Both the position numbers and the translations under genes were made by a program. From positions 9,809,501 to 9,873,500 of the forward strand of contig JABWDB010000007.1 of the NCBI GenBank assembly GCA_019614645.1: 64,000 nt of DNA, in the 5' to 3' direction. This document shows positions 25,341-35,524 of this stretch, piece by piece. Origin of the DNA: Stratiolaelaps scimitus. Lineage: Eukaryota > Arthropoda > Arachnida > Mesostigmata > Laelapidae. Every line of letters begins with the position of its first letter. Position 1 is the first letter of the stretch. The notes beneath the pieces are model-generated. The model was not told where the DNA came from and made no database searches. It worked only from the letters and a program-made list of their open reading frames with translations.

Positions 25341-26868
25341 TTCCATTAATCATACCTTGCTTCACGGTTATGCATGTGTTTTGTTCGTCCAGACGCATGT
25401 GTTCATCAAAAAGCTCTTACTTATTGAAAAACTGCGACATAATTGTCGTACAGTATTGTCAGTTGCGTCTGGCCAACAGACGTCGTCTATAGGAGTAAAT
25501 TCAGAATTGGCTGTTAACCAAACATCTGCCGAAACGTTGGCGCCAACATCGTCTCCAACGGCTCTTTCAAGCGTTCCAATAATAATAAAAAAATATATAT
25601 ATCAACATTCAATATATATATATATACATACATTATATATTCCTAAGTTAAGTTTCAGCTCGAAAAGGAAACACAAAGCGCTATCATGTGCCCTCAGTAT
25701 GAAAATGTTGCTATTCTCAGCGAATAATATTTTTTTTTCAGCAATGTACAATAGCAGTATAGGCGTGCCAACACACGGCCGCTCTCCGAGACTACCGAAT
25801 ACTGTTTGAAATTCTGTTCGATTGTGGGTCGGATCCGCGTTCTTGTCCGACCGTCAACGAGGTGAGATGAGGTGAGCTGAGGCGGGGCAGACAGGCCCTA
25901 AAGATTTTGGGTGGGTACATAGAAGACCACTCACTTCAGCTGCTGCCTCTGCTCGCACTGGTGGTGGCTGTTCACGTTCTGCTGCTGCTTCTGCTGCTGT
26001 CGCTGCCGCTGTTCCTAAGCTTCCTTGCAAACATCGCTCAAAACATGGTAGGGAACGCTTTGAAAATTCGACATATTCGATCAGTTGTATGGACCTCCCG
26101 TTTCTAACACTTCCGCGTTTTCCAGCTCGCTCGCCTCCCCCCGGGCCCCTCCGGTCCTGACAAGTGCCGATGGTGAGGCTGGTAGTTCGCTAACGGTAGG
26201 CCACCACTACCGCGGCTGCCCGTGTTGCCCTGCCGCGTAGTAGACAGACAGGCTTATCCTTTTACGCTTCGGGAGAATAAGAGACTTGTGTAACAACTGT
26301 ACTACATTTTAGACGCTCTGTCAACGAGCCTAGAAGAGAGTGCTAACGTGCTAAGACGATGGGAATTCTTCTTCGTCGGAGAGGAGCCGCCGGAATGGGC
26401 CGATCGGACGGTGATGCCGTGAAGCAGCTCAAACTTCAGGAAAACAGGATAACTATGATATAATCTATTTACATATTATATTATATATATATAGCAAGTT
26501 CAATGACATGTGTATGAGTACATTGAAATCGATGTTCGTATTCGACCTTGCTGTTGACATTGTCGAGATTGAGGACGTCTCTTAAGGACAGCCCCTTTCA
26601 CATCAAAAGGTGCACTCAAATACATACTCATAATACATTTACGTAATGCACATTATATAAGACGAGGCGATATATCTTTGCAGATAAATGAGCATAAGTT
26701 ATTGTTGTTTCCGTTGTAAAAGAATCTCTATCGTGAACAAAGTCAGATATTGTAATGGCCATCTCCCGAGAGCACAGTACTACAGCGAGGAGTTCTGAAT
26801 GAAAGTATGACCATGCAAAAGTAGAATGAACTATTTATTGATCAAAGCCTAGTACCTGTACTTAGGTT

Positions 26869-26920
26869 TCCGGGCTGACTCTCAGCCAACATTTAACGCC
26901 CACGGTAGAACTGCTTTTAG
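26869..26920 (-). repeat. Dispersed hairpin repeat, copy 4 (minus, inner partner of an inverted pair)
   Basis: Read on the minus strand it has the gctaaaagcagttctac flank, the core and a perfect GGCTGA-GAG-TCAGCC hairpin. It faces copy 5, which starts four bases after its end. Confidence 0.8.
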
Positions 26921-26923
26921 CCG

Positions 26924-26966
26924 TACCGTGGATGTTAAATGTTGGCCGAGGGTCAGCTCGAAAAAA
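26924..26966 (+). repeat. Dispersed hairpin repeat, copy 5 (plus, partner of the inverted pair)
   Basis: The core taccgtggatgttaaatg is followed by a diverged hairpin (GGCCGA-GGG-TCAGCT) and an A-rich end. Together with copy 4 it forms a palindromic arrangement with the two hairpin ends pointing outwards. A further fragment of the core (cggatgttaaatgt) is visible near 21426. Confidence 0.75.
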
Positions 26967-29717
26967 GTAAAGAAAATATAGTGCTTGTACCTTCGTTGGG
27001 AAGTTGGACCACGTAATTTGTGGTAAAGATGCGGCTCCCAAAGCGAACTCAGCAAGCGTTCTTGCGGGATATTGAATAACTCAAGCGACCTCCCATTGGC
27101 CTTTACGTTAAGCCATGATCTGACTGCCACACAATTGAACACACAATTCTCGGTGTGTCCGTGTGTGTCTAATATGAATCAATACTTCAGTTGTGGAAGG
27201 CAGCAGTTTTGGACGCGATATCAATACAACACTTCGCCTATTTCAATCGTTAGAAAAGCTCGGGCTGACCGAGTCACCTTAAAATAACAGGAGAGACATA
27301 TAATTGTTTTGCAAGCGCGTTACGAGCAGCTTAAAAAAGTGAAATATCAACGTGAGGACAGAGCCGTGAGGGGCACCGTTTCGTCAGTACTGAACTATAC
27401 ATCGATGTGAAAGCATCAACCTTCTCGCTACGGATCTGTCCGGTAAGCGACCGAAAAAAAAAAAACGAGAGCACTGCTGTCACCACTTAAGAGGTACCCA
27501 CACAGCTGAATAGTGAACGCACTTTTGCTCTATGTCTCATCTATTCCGAGTCGCACTCAAGCATGGACCCACCCGAACAACCACACAGACGACAGATATC
27601 ATTGAACGACGCACGATTCGGTCAGAATTTTTAACCATTTAAAAATGAATGCCCCGCTAAGTCTCAGGATCCCAGTCGTGGCCACGAGCGTGAGTCGACT
27701 ACAGCATCATCAAAGAATGTATCAACGCAAAAAACGCGACTGTGATAAAAAAAAGGGGGGGAGAGAGAGAGAGAAAGCAGTCCCCCCAACGAATTCGAAT
27801 ACTTCGGGGGGAGGGGTTAGACCACACAGCGAACGCACGATCGAATGCCACGATACAATGGCGCAGGACGTTAATCTGTAGGGGGCAACCTGGCGGTCGG
27901 TTGACTTTGACATGCGCCGCGATGCGTTTGAACCCCGTGGGAAACAGGTGAATAAGGTGTTCTGTTTTGACGCGCGCGATGTCTACTGGCGAAATGAGAA
28001 CGACGAGCATCGTCCAATCGACGGCGTTGCGTCGTTCTGACGCGGCGGTACGCCAAAGGTCCGACACTTACGGGTCCATAGTGGATATTTACTTATTACT
28101 TGGGGTTTTTTTTGTTGCCCAATGTTTAAGGGCAAACTTAGAAAAGTGTTTTATTGTGTTATTCAACTGTTGAACGGTCTTATTATTCCCAAGCTTATAT
28201 ACAACATGCCAGATGTGCTAGCCCCATTTATATTATAGGGGATATGTGGGCATTTGAAAAGATACAGCCGGCGGGTAAATCGCTCTCGACGATGATTCGT
28301 TGTCACCTGGACGCTATTAGATCGGGCAGCAAGTTGATCGAATTTTAACTTGTATGTATTCTTGGGTTTGTTTTATACGGTCTCACTGTAATATAATAAT
28401 ATTTCGATATATAAAGAAATATTTCTTTATTGGATTCGGTCCGAATTTGTCAGACGGTAACCCTTTCCCCGATAGCATTTCTTTCGTATCTATAGACGAC
28501 CTGCAGATGCTGAGTGACAATCACTGTTTCGAAAACCCGGCTGTCATTGTACAAAACTTGTGTCGACGACATTTCGAGTTCAGCATTTTCGATATTCATG
28601 CAACTTATTCACGAAGTGATCGAACTCTACCATCACTCGGGGTAGTCAGACTAGAACGAATCAATTGAATTCACTGTCACAAAGATTGCCGCGTCTGTCC
28701 AAAACGATTTTCTTGAAGAGGAGTGCGTTCGGAGTATACCTCTTCAATTTCACGCCTTCTTCTGGAGGGCCACAACGTCCACGTGACCCCTCTCCTCCGT
28801 GGCTTACACGGCAAAACATCTCGTATTTGGAGAAGATACAACAACTATTAACTTGGGCTTAGCGGCGTTGGCAAAACAGATCTCAGATGTTGATCCACTC
28901 TGTTGCTTGCGGTATTCCTCAGGTTACAAGTCGTGATCAACCACCTGTTCCAAGATTCATAACACACAGCTGGAGTGAGCAATCAGCCTCAATCCCCTTC
29001 TCTCTCTCTGTTGCAATCATTCATATTTTCAATGCGCACGTTCATTGCCAGGTAGAGCAGTCTAGTAAGTCTGTCTCGTACTTTCTGCTGCTCCTCCTGC
29101 AGCAGTCTCCCCATATATTGCTCTTGAAATCTCCAACCATAACGCCTTTCGATTCTTCGATTGATTACCCCTCAACCAGCATCTGCATATGTCAAGCCAC
29201 TTCTATCTCATCAGCATCTGTGCATCGCTATCTAAACCTGTTAGCCAAGACGCCATTGCGTGGTTTTTCAATATAGGTCTACGGACTTACTTGTATAAAC
29301 CCAAGAGGTCCCGTTACCCGCCGCTGTAGAAATTTGCGTTTTAATGAATGAATCTTATAATACCTATAGAATTGATAATCAAAATTCATATTGTTTTAAC
29401 TATTTAAAGTTAGTCTTCCCCCACATACACATACGATATAATTTGATAATAATTGTATAAATTATAAAATTATATTTCAGTAGTAATAAAATCGGTATTA
29501 AATGTGATTACATATTTGCATTGAATTAATTGTAGATACCAGCATTCCACAATTAATTTTCACATATGTGCAATTAGTAGTTTTCTCAAGTTTTCTTGAC
29601 AACCATTACATGAACATGTGGTTAATCTTTCCAGACCGAGCTGTCGCCTTGGGTATACTCGAGCCTATTTGGGCCTACTGAGGACCTATTGATGCAACAT
29701 GATTAGCTCTTCGTTAG

Positions 29718-29720
<3 letters not shown>
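26967..29720. other. Intergenic; unrecognised open frames at 28354-28862
   Basis: Two adjoining plus-strand frames (28354-28668 and 28665-28862) give ordinary-looking protein text but are in different phases. The second starts at a TTG, and neither resembles a known family. They could be a relic of an unknown gene or chance. Confidence 0.3.
27747..27777. repeat. 31-base polypurine tract
   Basis: A strand-biased purine run made of A8, G7 and a GA repeat; it could adopt triplex-type structure. Confidence 0.85.

Positions 29721-29806
<86 letters not shown>
29721..29806. repeat. (TA)43 microsatellite, longest in the window
   Basis: An uninterrupted 86-base TA run. Such tracts can form cruciforms and are often unstable in length. 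Confidence 0.97.
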
Positions 29807-29807
<1 letters not shown>

Positions 29808-31450
29808 TTATGCCTTACATAGGTGACTGAAATATAAGATAAGTACATAAGAACCTCCTGCTACAAAAGGTCTCATCATCTCATTGGCAACATGTTGCTG
29901 TAGCCAATTCTTATTGTTGTCATACAAATTTGAATACATCTACCGAAATGGAATTCAGTTATATAAACTCGCGGTGGCTTTTGCAATTAATTAATAACTA
30001 ATAAAAACGCAAATGATATATTTTCTTTCTGAGGCACTTTGGTGCCGGAGAAGGCATTTTTTTGAAGTTTTTATTTATCAGGGTTTTCTCTTTTTTACTC
30101 CTCGCAGCCGCACCGACGATAGGCAGTGGCTTTGTATACTCAAGTCGTATTTACACACATTTTGTACATTATACAATCTCTTTGGAATTATATATATATA
30201 TATATTACGTTCTTTTTAGCAACTTTGTTGAAAGTTGACCTTGTCATACTGCCGTAAACCTTGTCTGCTTCGCCCGCCAACCAATAGGTAGAATCTGTAA
30301 ACTGTCTTGCATAATGAAGAAGCTCACACGCTTTTCGTTCAGTGTCTTCAAGCGACAACAGAATGAGAACCTGATCAATTCACAGATGCCGTCCGTCAAT
30401 TTGCCGACTAATTATGAATAATTTATATACAATACATATATATAATATATATAGTACTTCAAACCCATAGCGCATCTTACTGATATGCGAATATCCACAG
30501 TGATATAGTATTTCAGCAGCTCTTGAACAATTCAATTGAAAATCATCTGTTTCTTAATTCGATTACTACGAAATGATCAATTTCGAGTTAAAAACGGTCT
30601 TTCCCGTGCCGCACCCACACGCACTATTATCGCCCACGCAGAGTTTGCGTGTCACCCCTTTCATTCAATTACATTCGCTCTATCTCACTCGATTCCTCCT
30701 TGTTCAGTATGGCATGAGACCGCCTCGGCAAACGGTCCACTTACCTAGAAAGCGGCACCCTAAAATTTACAATATGTGCGTGCATGTGTTCTTGCCTCGG
30801 TGTCTACGTTGGTGGTGATGTTTATGGTTTGTTTCATTCTGTACGACTATGTGTCGATGTGTGTCCGATTTGCGTTGTGGTGCCGCAGATATCACAGAGA
30901 TCCATTACAATTGGACGCCACCGTCGTCGTGTACCGCGATCATAGCTCGCAATTATCGTAATGCTGCGTCCGCGTTCTGTTCGTTGCAATTGCCGCGTGT
31001 CGCATCACGTGGGCAAATGACATGCGAAGCGTTTCGTTACATACTTATATTTCGAACTAGTGTCCACTATATTTGCATTGGCTATGTACGTCATTACTAT
31101 CGAAACAACAGTGAGCGACCGAGGGTGGAGCCAGAAGCTAGAAGGACACTCCGAAGCGAAGATTGTACCAGACATTTCGAACTTATCGGTAAATACATAT
31201 CGATACTGTTCACCTCGCAAGCGATCGCTCTCTAAGTGGGAGTTGCTTTTACGCTACGCTTCACGACAGGGTTTGACTTGTTTGAATATGTTTTCGCCCA
31301 CAACAATAACGATGATATTGGCTCAATACTCGACCACGACGAGGATAGCCTACCGTCGCCCTTGGACAGGACGCCGGTTACATTGTGCGCGCTCAAGTGT
31401 GAGAGAGGCACAAGAGAGGCAATCATTGCTGTGTTCATCTGTGATCAGTG
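29807..31450. other. Region downstream of the Toll receptor (probable 3' UTR plus intergenic)
   Basis: No convincing gene. On the minus strand I find no AATAAA or ATTAAA between the receptor stop and about 30075, where the first AATAAA (plus-strand tttatt at 30070-30075) occurs. The transcript's 3' UTR is therefore either long or uses a variant signal. A (TA)n tract lies at 30190-30207. Plus-strand open frames at 30849-31235 and 31236-31520 start at non-ATG codons and overlap the receptor's downstream region in antisense, so they are not called. Confidence 0.4.
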
Positions 31451-31825
31451 TCATTGGGGGTGGTGGATCAGTTCATTTACATTGGCGTATACCACCACTT
31501 CGTTGAGACAATTTACATAATTGTCGACGAAGTCGATGTCGCTAAGGTGCATCGCATTGAGCTGTTTTGCAACTTGATCCAACGGCTCTGAGCTACGCCT
31601 GAAATGGCAGAGGTGTCGACAACGACGTTCAACCTGTCGAACTCCATTTCGGTAACCAGACTGATGGGGTGGGCGGTCGTCGTTGTTGCTGACCGCGATA
31701 GTAGCTGAATCGATGAATGCAGGTGATGACGGCGTACAGCTCAAGATGTCCTGAGTATCAGGGCCTGACTGGCTTGTCCTTTGCTGGTGACAATCCTGTG
31801 TCTGCTCCTGCTGCTGCTCTAGCTG
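31451..31825 (-). other. In-frame 124-codon extension after the Toll receptor stop (candidate readthrough tail)
   Basis: The receptor's TGA at 31826-31828 is followed in the same frame by CAG CTA GAG CAG CAG CAG. There are then 124 sense codons before the next TGA at 31451-31453. The stop context fits the STOP-CAR-YYA pattern known from leaky plant-virus stops, and UGA followed by C is a weak stop in animals. The extension begins Gln-rich (QLEQQQEQTQ) and ends with an acidic/hydrophobic stretch (DIDFVDNYVNCLNEVVVYAN) and then NVNELIHHPQ. A hand count gives third-position GC of about 54% over its last 97 codons, above the local non-coding background but not decisive. With it the protein would be about 1357 residues, closer to insect long Tolls, which carry a tail after the TIR domain. 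Alternatives are a plain 3' UTR that is open by chance, a recent stop mutation or allele, or a sequencing error. No domain is recognised in the tail. Confidence 0.5.
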
Positions 31826-34800
31826 TCAGATGTGTACAGCGACCGATGTAAGGTCGGATCGTATGGCCTTGTTTCGATATCGCGCATCGGGCATAGAGTA
31901 ACGTAATTTATCCCAAAATTTCTTCTCACCCCAATGTAGGAATGTGCTGTGCTTGAGCCATGCACGTATGTCGGGATCCAGCTCGCGGTAGGAAACTCGG
32001 CCGAGAAAGATCACAACCAGTTTGTGATGACTATTGCTAAGTACTTCGTGATGGGCCGATTTGAACTCGTAGCGGCACCATCCACTCTTAAGGAAGTGCT
32101 CCGACAGGATGACGATCGTCCTCCGGGAACTCTCCACAGCTTCCTGGATAGCCTCACTCAGGTATGCTCCAGCCATGGGCAGATCTCGGTAGTGCAGACA
32201 AAGACGGTAGGGTGGACTTCCGCACTCCAGCTCTGGAGCGAGTACCTGAGCCACGAACGCCTCATCCTTCTTACTGTACGACACAAACGCGTCGAATAGC
32301 TTCTCCTCCTCGGCGGGAGCCCGGTGAAACACGCGCACCCCGTAGCGGCTGAACAGCCACACACTGATCCTACGGCGGCAGGCGATCAACCCAGCAGCAA
32401 TGACGAGTAGAGTAAAGAAGACGGCGCCAACCACGACGAACATTGGCAGGAAGGTCTCGATACCTCGGAACTGGAACTGAGGCACTAGAACCATCTTTGA
32501 TAGACGTCTGTCGTGGCATTCGGTCGCATTTTGTTCCCACAGCGGCAGCATTCTCGTGGCGTTGTACACGCATGTCATCTGGAAGAGGTCGTGGACGATG
32601 TCTCGGCGCGATTGAAGGAATTGAGCAAATTCGTCGGTGAAATGGCAGTCACATGTCCACGGGTTGGCTGCGACCCGGATCTCGCTCAGGCGCGGATTAT
32701 GCCGAAAGCTCAAAAGTGACATTTCAACTAATCGGTTACGGGTTAGATGTAGGATCTCGAGTCTCCCGAGTTGCACGAACGTAACGTTGCTAATGTAGCG
32801 AATCCGATTGTTGGACAGGTACAATTCGTTTAGCTTGGTCAGGCCATCGAATTCATGCCCGCTCAATACTGACATCTGGTTGTTCTCGAGATGGAGTACG
32901 CGCAGATGCTGCAGGCTGGCAAATGTCCGATTTCGAATTGACACCACATTCGAATTGTTTAGAAAGAGGACTCGCAGTCCGTTACGGCCCACGAATGAAT
33001 GAGGATGAAGTGTCGGAATACTGTTGCCGTCCATGTACAGCTCCCTGACGTCCATTGGTAATTGCTTCGGGGTGTCGACCTGATTTCGAGCACTGCAGTC
33101 GACGATATTGGTACTCCACGATTGATCGTGGAAGCACGCGCAGCTATCGGGACAGACCACCTTGCAGTCGCAGGCATCAAATTCACAGCAGTGGCATACG
33201 GGAAAGCAATGACTCTTGATTTCACAGAGAAACTCGCTCGGCTTCATCTTGACTAGCGGTATCGTTGATCGAATGTGTTTCGAAAAGCTCAACTTGCACT
33301 CAACCCTCGGTAGGTCAACGATACGGGGATATTGTCGCGGATCGTCGGCGTTCGTCGAACCTCTCGTCGTTGTAGGAGTTTGTGTCGAGAAGTTTTGCAA
33401 CTGCTGTAGCCACTCCATGTGACAGTCACACAGGTATGGGTTATCCGCTATTTTGAACTCGGGAAGAGGCCGACGCATCGGTACCTCGCTTAGCCGAAAC
33501 GTCGTCATGTTGAGAACGTGTAGCTGGTTGTTTGTCAGGTCGACACGAGCCAGGTTATGTTTTCCCAAAAACGTGAACGGCTGAATGCGTCTCAGGTTAT
33601 TGCCCTTCAAGAAGACATTCTCAATGCTGTTCGGCAGCGATGACGAATCGAGATCGGTGAGTTTATTGAACGACGCATCGATGGTGCGCAATTTGAGGCT
33701 CTGTTCCAGCTCGTAGTAGTTTCCGAGAACTTCAATCTGATTATCGTGGATGTCGAGCCACTGAAGGCCGACCGGGATCATTGCATAGTCAAACCATCGG
33801 ACGCGGTTCACTGAAATGTTCAGCATGATAAGGTCATGCAGGTTGGTGAAGAGGCCGCTCACGTCATCAATGATATTCGAGTCCAGGCGGAGAAAATGTA
33901 GACCTGGCAGGAGGTCGAAGGTTCCCTTTTCGATCGCTTGAATGCTGTTTAGAGACAGATAGAGAATTCGTACCGAAGGCAAATCGTTGAAAGCACCCTG
34001 GCTGATATTTCCGATTTTGTTCCCCACAAGATCGAGGGCAAAGAGCCTCGTCAGGCCTTGATATGAGGCATTAGCAATGTCTTGAATTCCGTTACCTGAC
34101 AGGTTAAGGGAACGCAGCATGCTTAAGGCCGAGACGGCGTGAGGTACAACAGTGAGCCTATTCCCTGCCAGATTTAGCTCCTGCAGCATCAACATATTGT
34201 CAAACACATCACTATGAACGCTCTCGAGTCGATTCTTGTCTAGTTGCAGTGTAATAAGCGAAGAGCCTAGCCCGACCATCATACGAGGTCCAATACGTTG
34301 AAGGCGATTATTGCTCAGTATCAGCGATTGCAAATCGCCGAGCCCTCGAAACGTATCGTCAGCAACGTGCTCGATCAGGTTATCCTGCAGTTGAAGTGTC
34401 TGCAGGCTCTGTAACGCATGAAACGCACCGGGTTCGAGACGTGTGAGCTGATTATGGCTGAGGTCGAGCTCGCTGAGTCGTGTCAGATTGGTCGAAGACC
34501 CCCCTTCACCAGGATTTCCAAGCCAACCCAATGATGACAGCTGATTGTGTGCCAAGTCCAATATCGTCAATTGCACAAGACCGTTTAGCAAATTTGGCGG
34601 TAAAGCACTTAATGAATTGTTCCGCAGGTGCAGTTCCGACAATCTGGGCGTCGGCAGGAAGAGCGCCGGGGGTAACGCGACTAGCATATTATGGGACATA
34701 TCGAGACGCTGAAGTTGTCCCAGACCACTCAAAGCGGACGCCTCAGCTCTCGCTAACTGATTATGGTCCAACCGCAATTCTTCCAGATGAGCCATTGAAG

Positions 34801-35524
34801 CGAAGCCACGTTCTGGTAGTACCGTCAGTTGATTGAGAGCAACTTCCAACGTTGTGACTAAAGGGGTGCCACAGGGTGCCTCTGATGAAAGACCTATGTT
34901 TAACACGTCGGAAAATAGGTTTCTTGTCAAATTGACGAATCGAAGTTGATCGAGTCCACATAGAAGCTCATGGGAGAGGGACTCCATGTTATTCTCACTA
35001 AGGTCAAGCGACACGAGAGAGCGCGAGAGTGGCTGGAAAGCTTTAGGTGACACCCAAAGTTGAGAACGCCGCCGTTCCGAATTAAACGTTCTCACCGTGA
35101 GGTTCTTAAGGTACACAAGGCCCTGAAATGCCTTAGCCGGCAGCTCCTCAAGATGGCAGTTCTCTATATACAGTGACTGTAGGTCGGGAAGATGTTCAAA
35201 GGAGCCCACAGCTAACTTGCTCGTTGTAGGAAGCATCTGAGTGCTCTCAGCCATACAGCGTATAGACAGTCGCACAGTGTGACCCGGCATAATGAGTGAG
35301 AAGTTTGTCGGCGTTGGCTCTCCGTGCAATGTGGGCAAGGTGCATATCATTGATATGGCCGCCGACTCCGATATCGGCTCCCACGTGCAATCCTCGGCGC
35401 GAACGTAACGCGCGCCCACATCCATGCTTACGCCGGGCCATAGCAGCATGCAGACGGTGATCGTTGCCGAGACTGTTGATATGATGCACATTCGATTGAA
35501 TATCGCGGTGCCAACTTTATCCAT
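31826..35524 (-). CDS. Toll-like receptor, long-Toll (18-wheeler/Toll-7/Tollo/Toll-6) family, single exon
   Basis: Encodes a 1232-residue type I membrane receptor. In this family such proteins act at the cell surface in innate signalling or in cell sorting and epithelial morphogenesis. Seen: a signal peptide at about residues 12-35, an N-terminal Cys region (C46, C61, C90), and about two dozen leucine-rich repeats at about 100-690. A Cys-rich cap follows (NPYLCDC at 695-701, C743, a dense Cys cluster at 767-811), then a second short LRR block at about 825-950 and its cap (NPWTCDC at 954-960, C985, C1003). The transmembrane helix is about 1025-1049 and the TIR domain about 1075-1213, with FDAFVSYSKKD, BB loop HYRDLPMAGAYL, a WCRYEFKSAH stretch and FWDKLR (1203-1208). 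This double cap layout is the multiple-cysteine-cluster protostome type. The first in-frame ATG is at 35524 (purine at -3, G at +4); the frame extends ten codons further upstream without an ATG to a TGA. A second Met at codon 12 is a weaker alternative start. No intron is needed. The exact paralogue is not resolved. Confidence 0.96.
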   Translation of the reverse strand: MDKVGTAIFNRMCIISTVSATITVCMLLWPGVSMDVGARYVRAEDCTWEPISESAAISMICTLPTLHGEPTPTNFSLIMPGHTVRLSIRCMAESTQMLPTTSKLAVGSFEHLPDLQSLYIENCHLEELPAKAFQGLVYLKNLTVRTFNSERRRSQLWVSPKAFQPLSRSLVSLDLSENNMESLSHELLCGLDQLRFVNLTRNLFSDVLNIGLSSEAPCGTPLVTTLEVALNQLTVLPERGFASMAHLEELRLDHNQLARAEASALSGLGQLQRLDMSHNMLVALPPALFLPTPRLSELHLRNNSLSALPPNLLNGLVQLTILDLAHNQLSSLGWLGNPGEGGSSTNLTRLSELDLSHNQLTRLEPGAFHALQSLQTLQLQDNLIEHVADDTFRGLGDLQSLILSNNRLQRIGPRMMVGLGSSLITLQLDKNRLESVHSDVFDNMLMLQELNLAGNRLTVVPHAVSALSMLRSLNLSGNGIQDIANASYQGLTRLFALDLVGNKIGNISQGAFNDLPSVRILYLSLNSIQAIEKGTFDLLPGLHFLRLDSNIIDDVSGLFTNLHDLIMLNISVNRVRWFDYAMIPVGLQWLDIHDNQIEVLGNYYELEQSLKLRTIDASFNKLTDLDSSSLPNSIENVFLKGNNLRRIQPFTFLGKHNLARVDLTNNQLHVLNMTTFRLSEVPMRRPLPEFKIADNPYLCDCHMEWLQQLQNFSTQTPTTTRGSTNADDPRQYPRIVDLPRVECKLSFSKHIRSTIPLVKMKPSEFLCEIKSHCFPVCHCCEFDACDCKVVCPDSCACFHDQSWSTNIVDCSARNQVDTPKQLPMDVRELYMDGNSIPTLHPHSFVGRNGLRVLFLNNSNVVSIRNRTFASLQHLRVLHLENNQMSVLSGHEFDGLTKLNELYLSNNRIRYISNVTFVQLGRLEILHLTRNRLVEMSLLSFRHNPRLSEIRVAANPWTCDCHFTDEFAQFLQSRRDIVHDLFQMTCVYNATRMLPLWEQNATECHDRRLSKMVLVPQFQFRGIETFLPMFVVVGAVFFTLLVIAAGLIACRRRISVWLFSRYGVRVFHRAPAEEEKLFDAFVSYSKKDEAFVAQVLAPELECGSPPYRLCLHYRDLPMAGAYLSEAIQEAVESSRRTIVILSEHFLKSGWCRYEFKSAHHEVLSNSHHKLVVIFLGRVSYRELDPDIRAWLKHSTFLHWGEKKFWDKLRYSMPDARYRNKAIRSDLTSVAVHI

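Larger units (their letters stand above)
22208..26868. other. Intergenic, GC- and CAG/CAA-rich island at 22620-24700
   Basis: CAG/CAA triplets near 23263-23340 and GCC triplets near 23010 dominate. Frames such as 23148-23633 (+) and 23930-24457 (-) lack a credible ATG start or normal composition. Nothing is recognised from 24.7 to 26.8 kb apart from small TA tracts and a CTG-rich run near 25980. Confidence 0.4.

Noticed and set aside
28354..28862. Two adjoining plus-strand frames suggesting one protein
   Set aside because: They are in different phases, the second lacks an ATG, and neither resembles a family; joining them would be guesswork.
31949..34836. Plus-strand open frames (for example 31949-32299 and 34480-34836)
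   Set aside because: They lie antisense to the Toll receptor and are frame shadows of its coding sequence.
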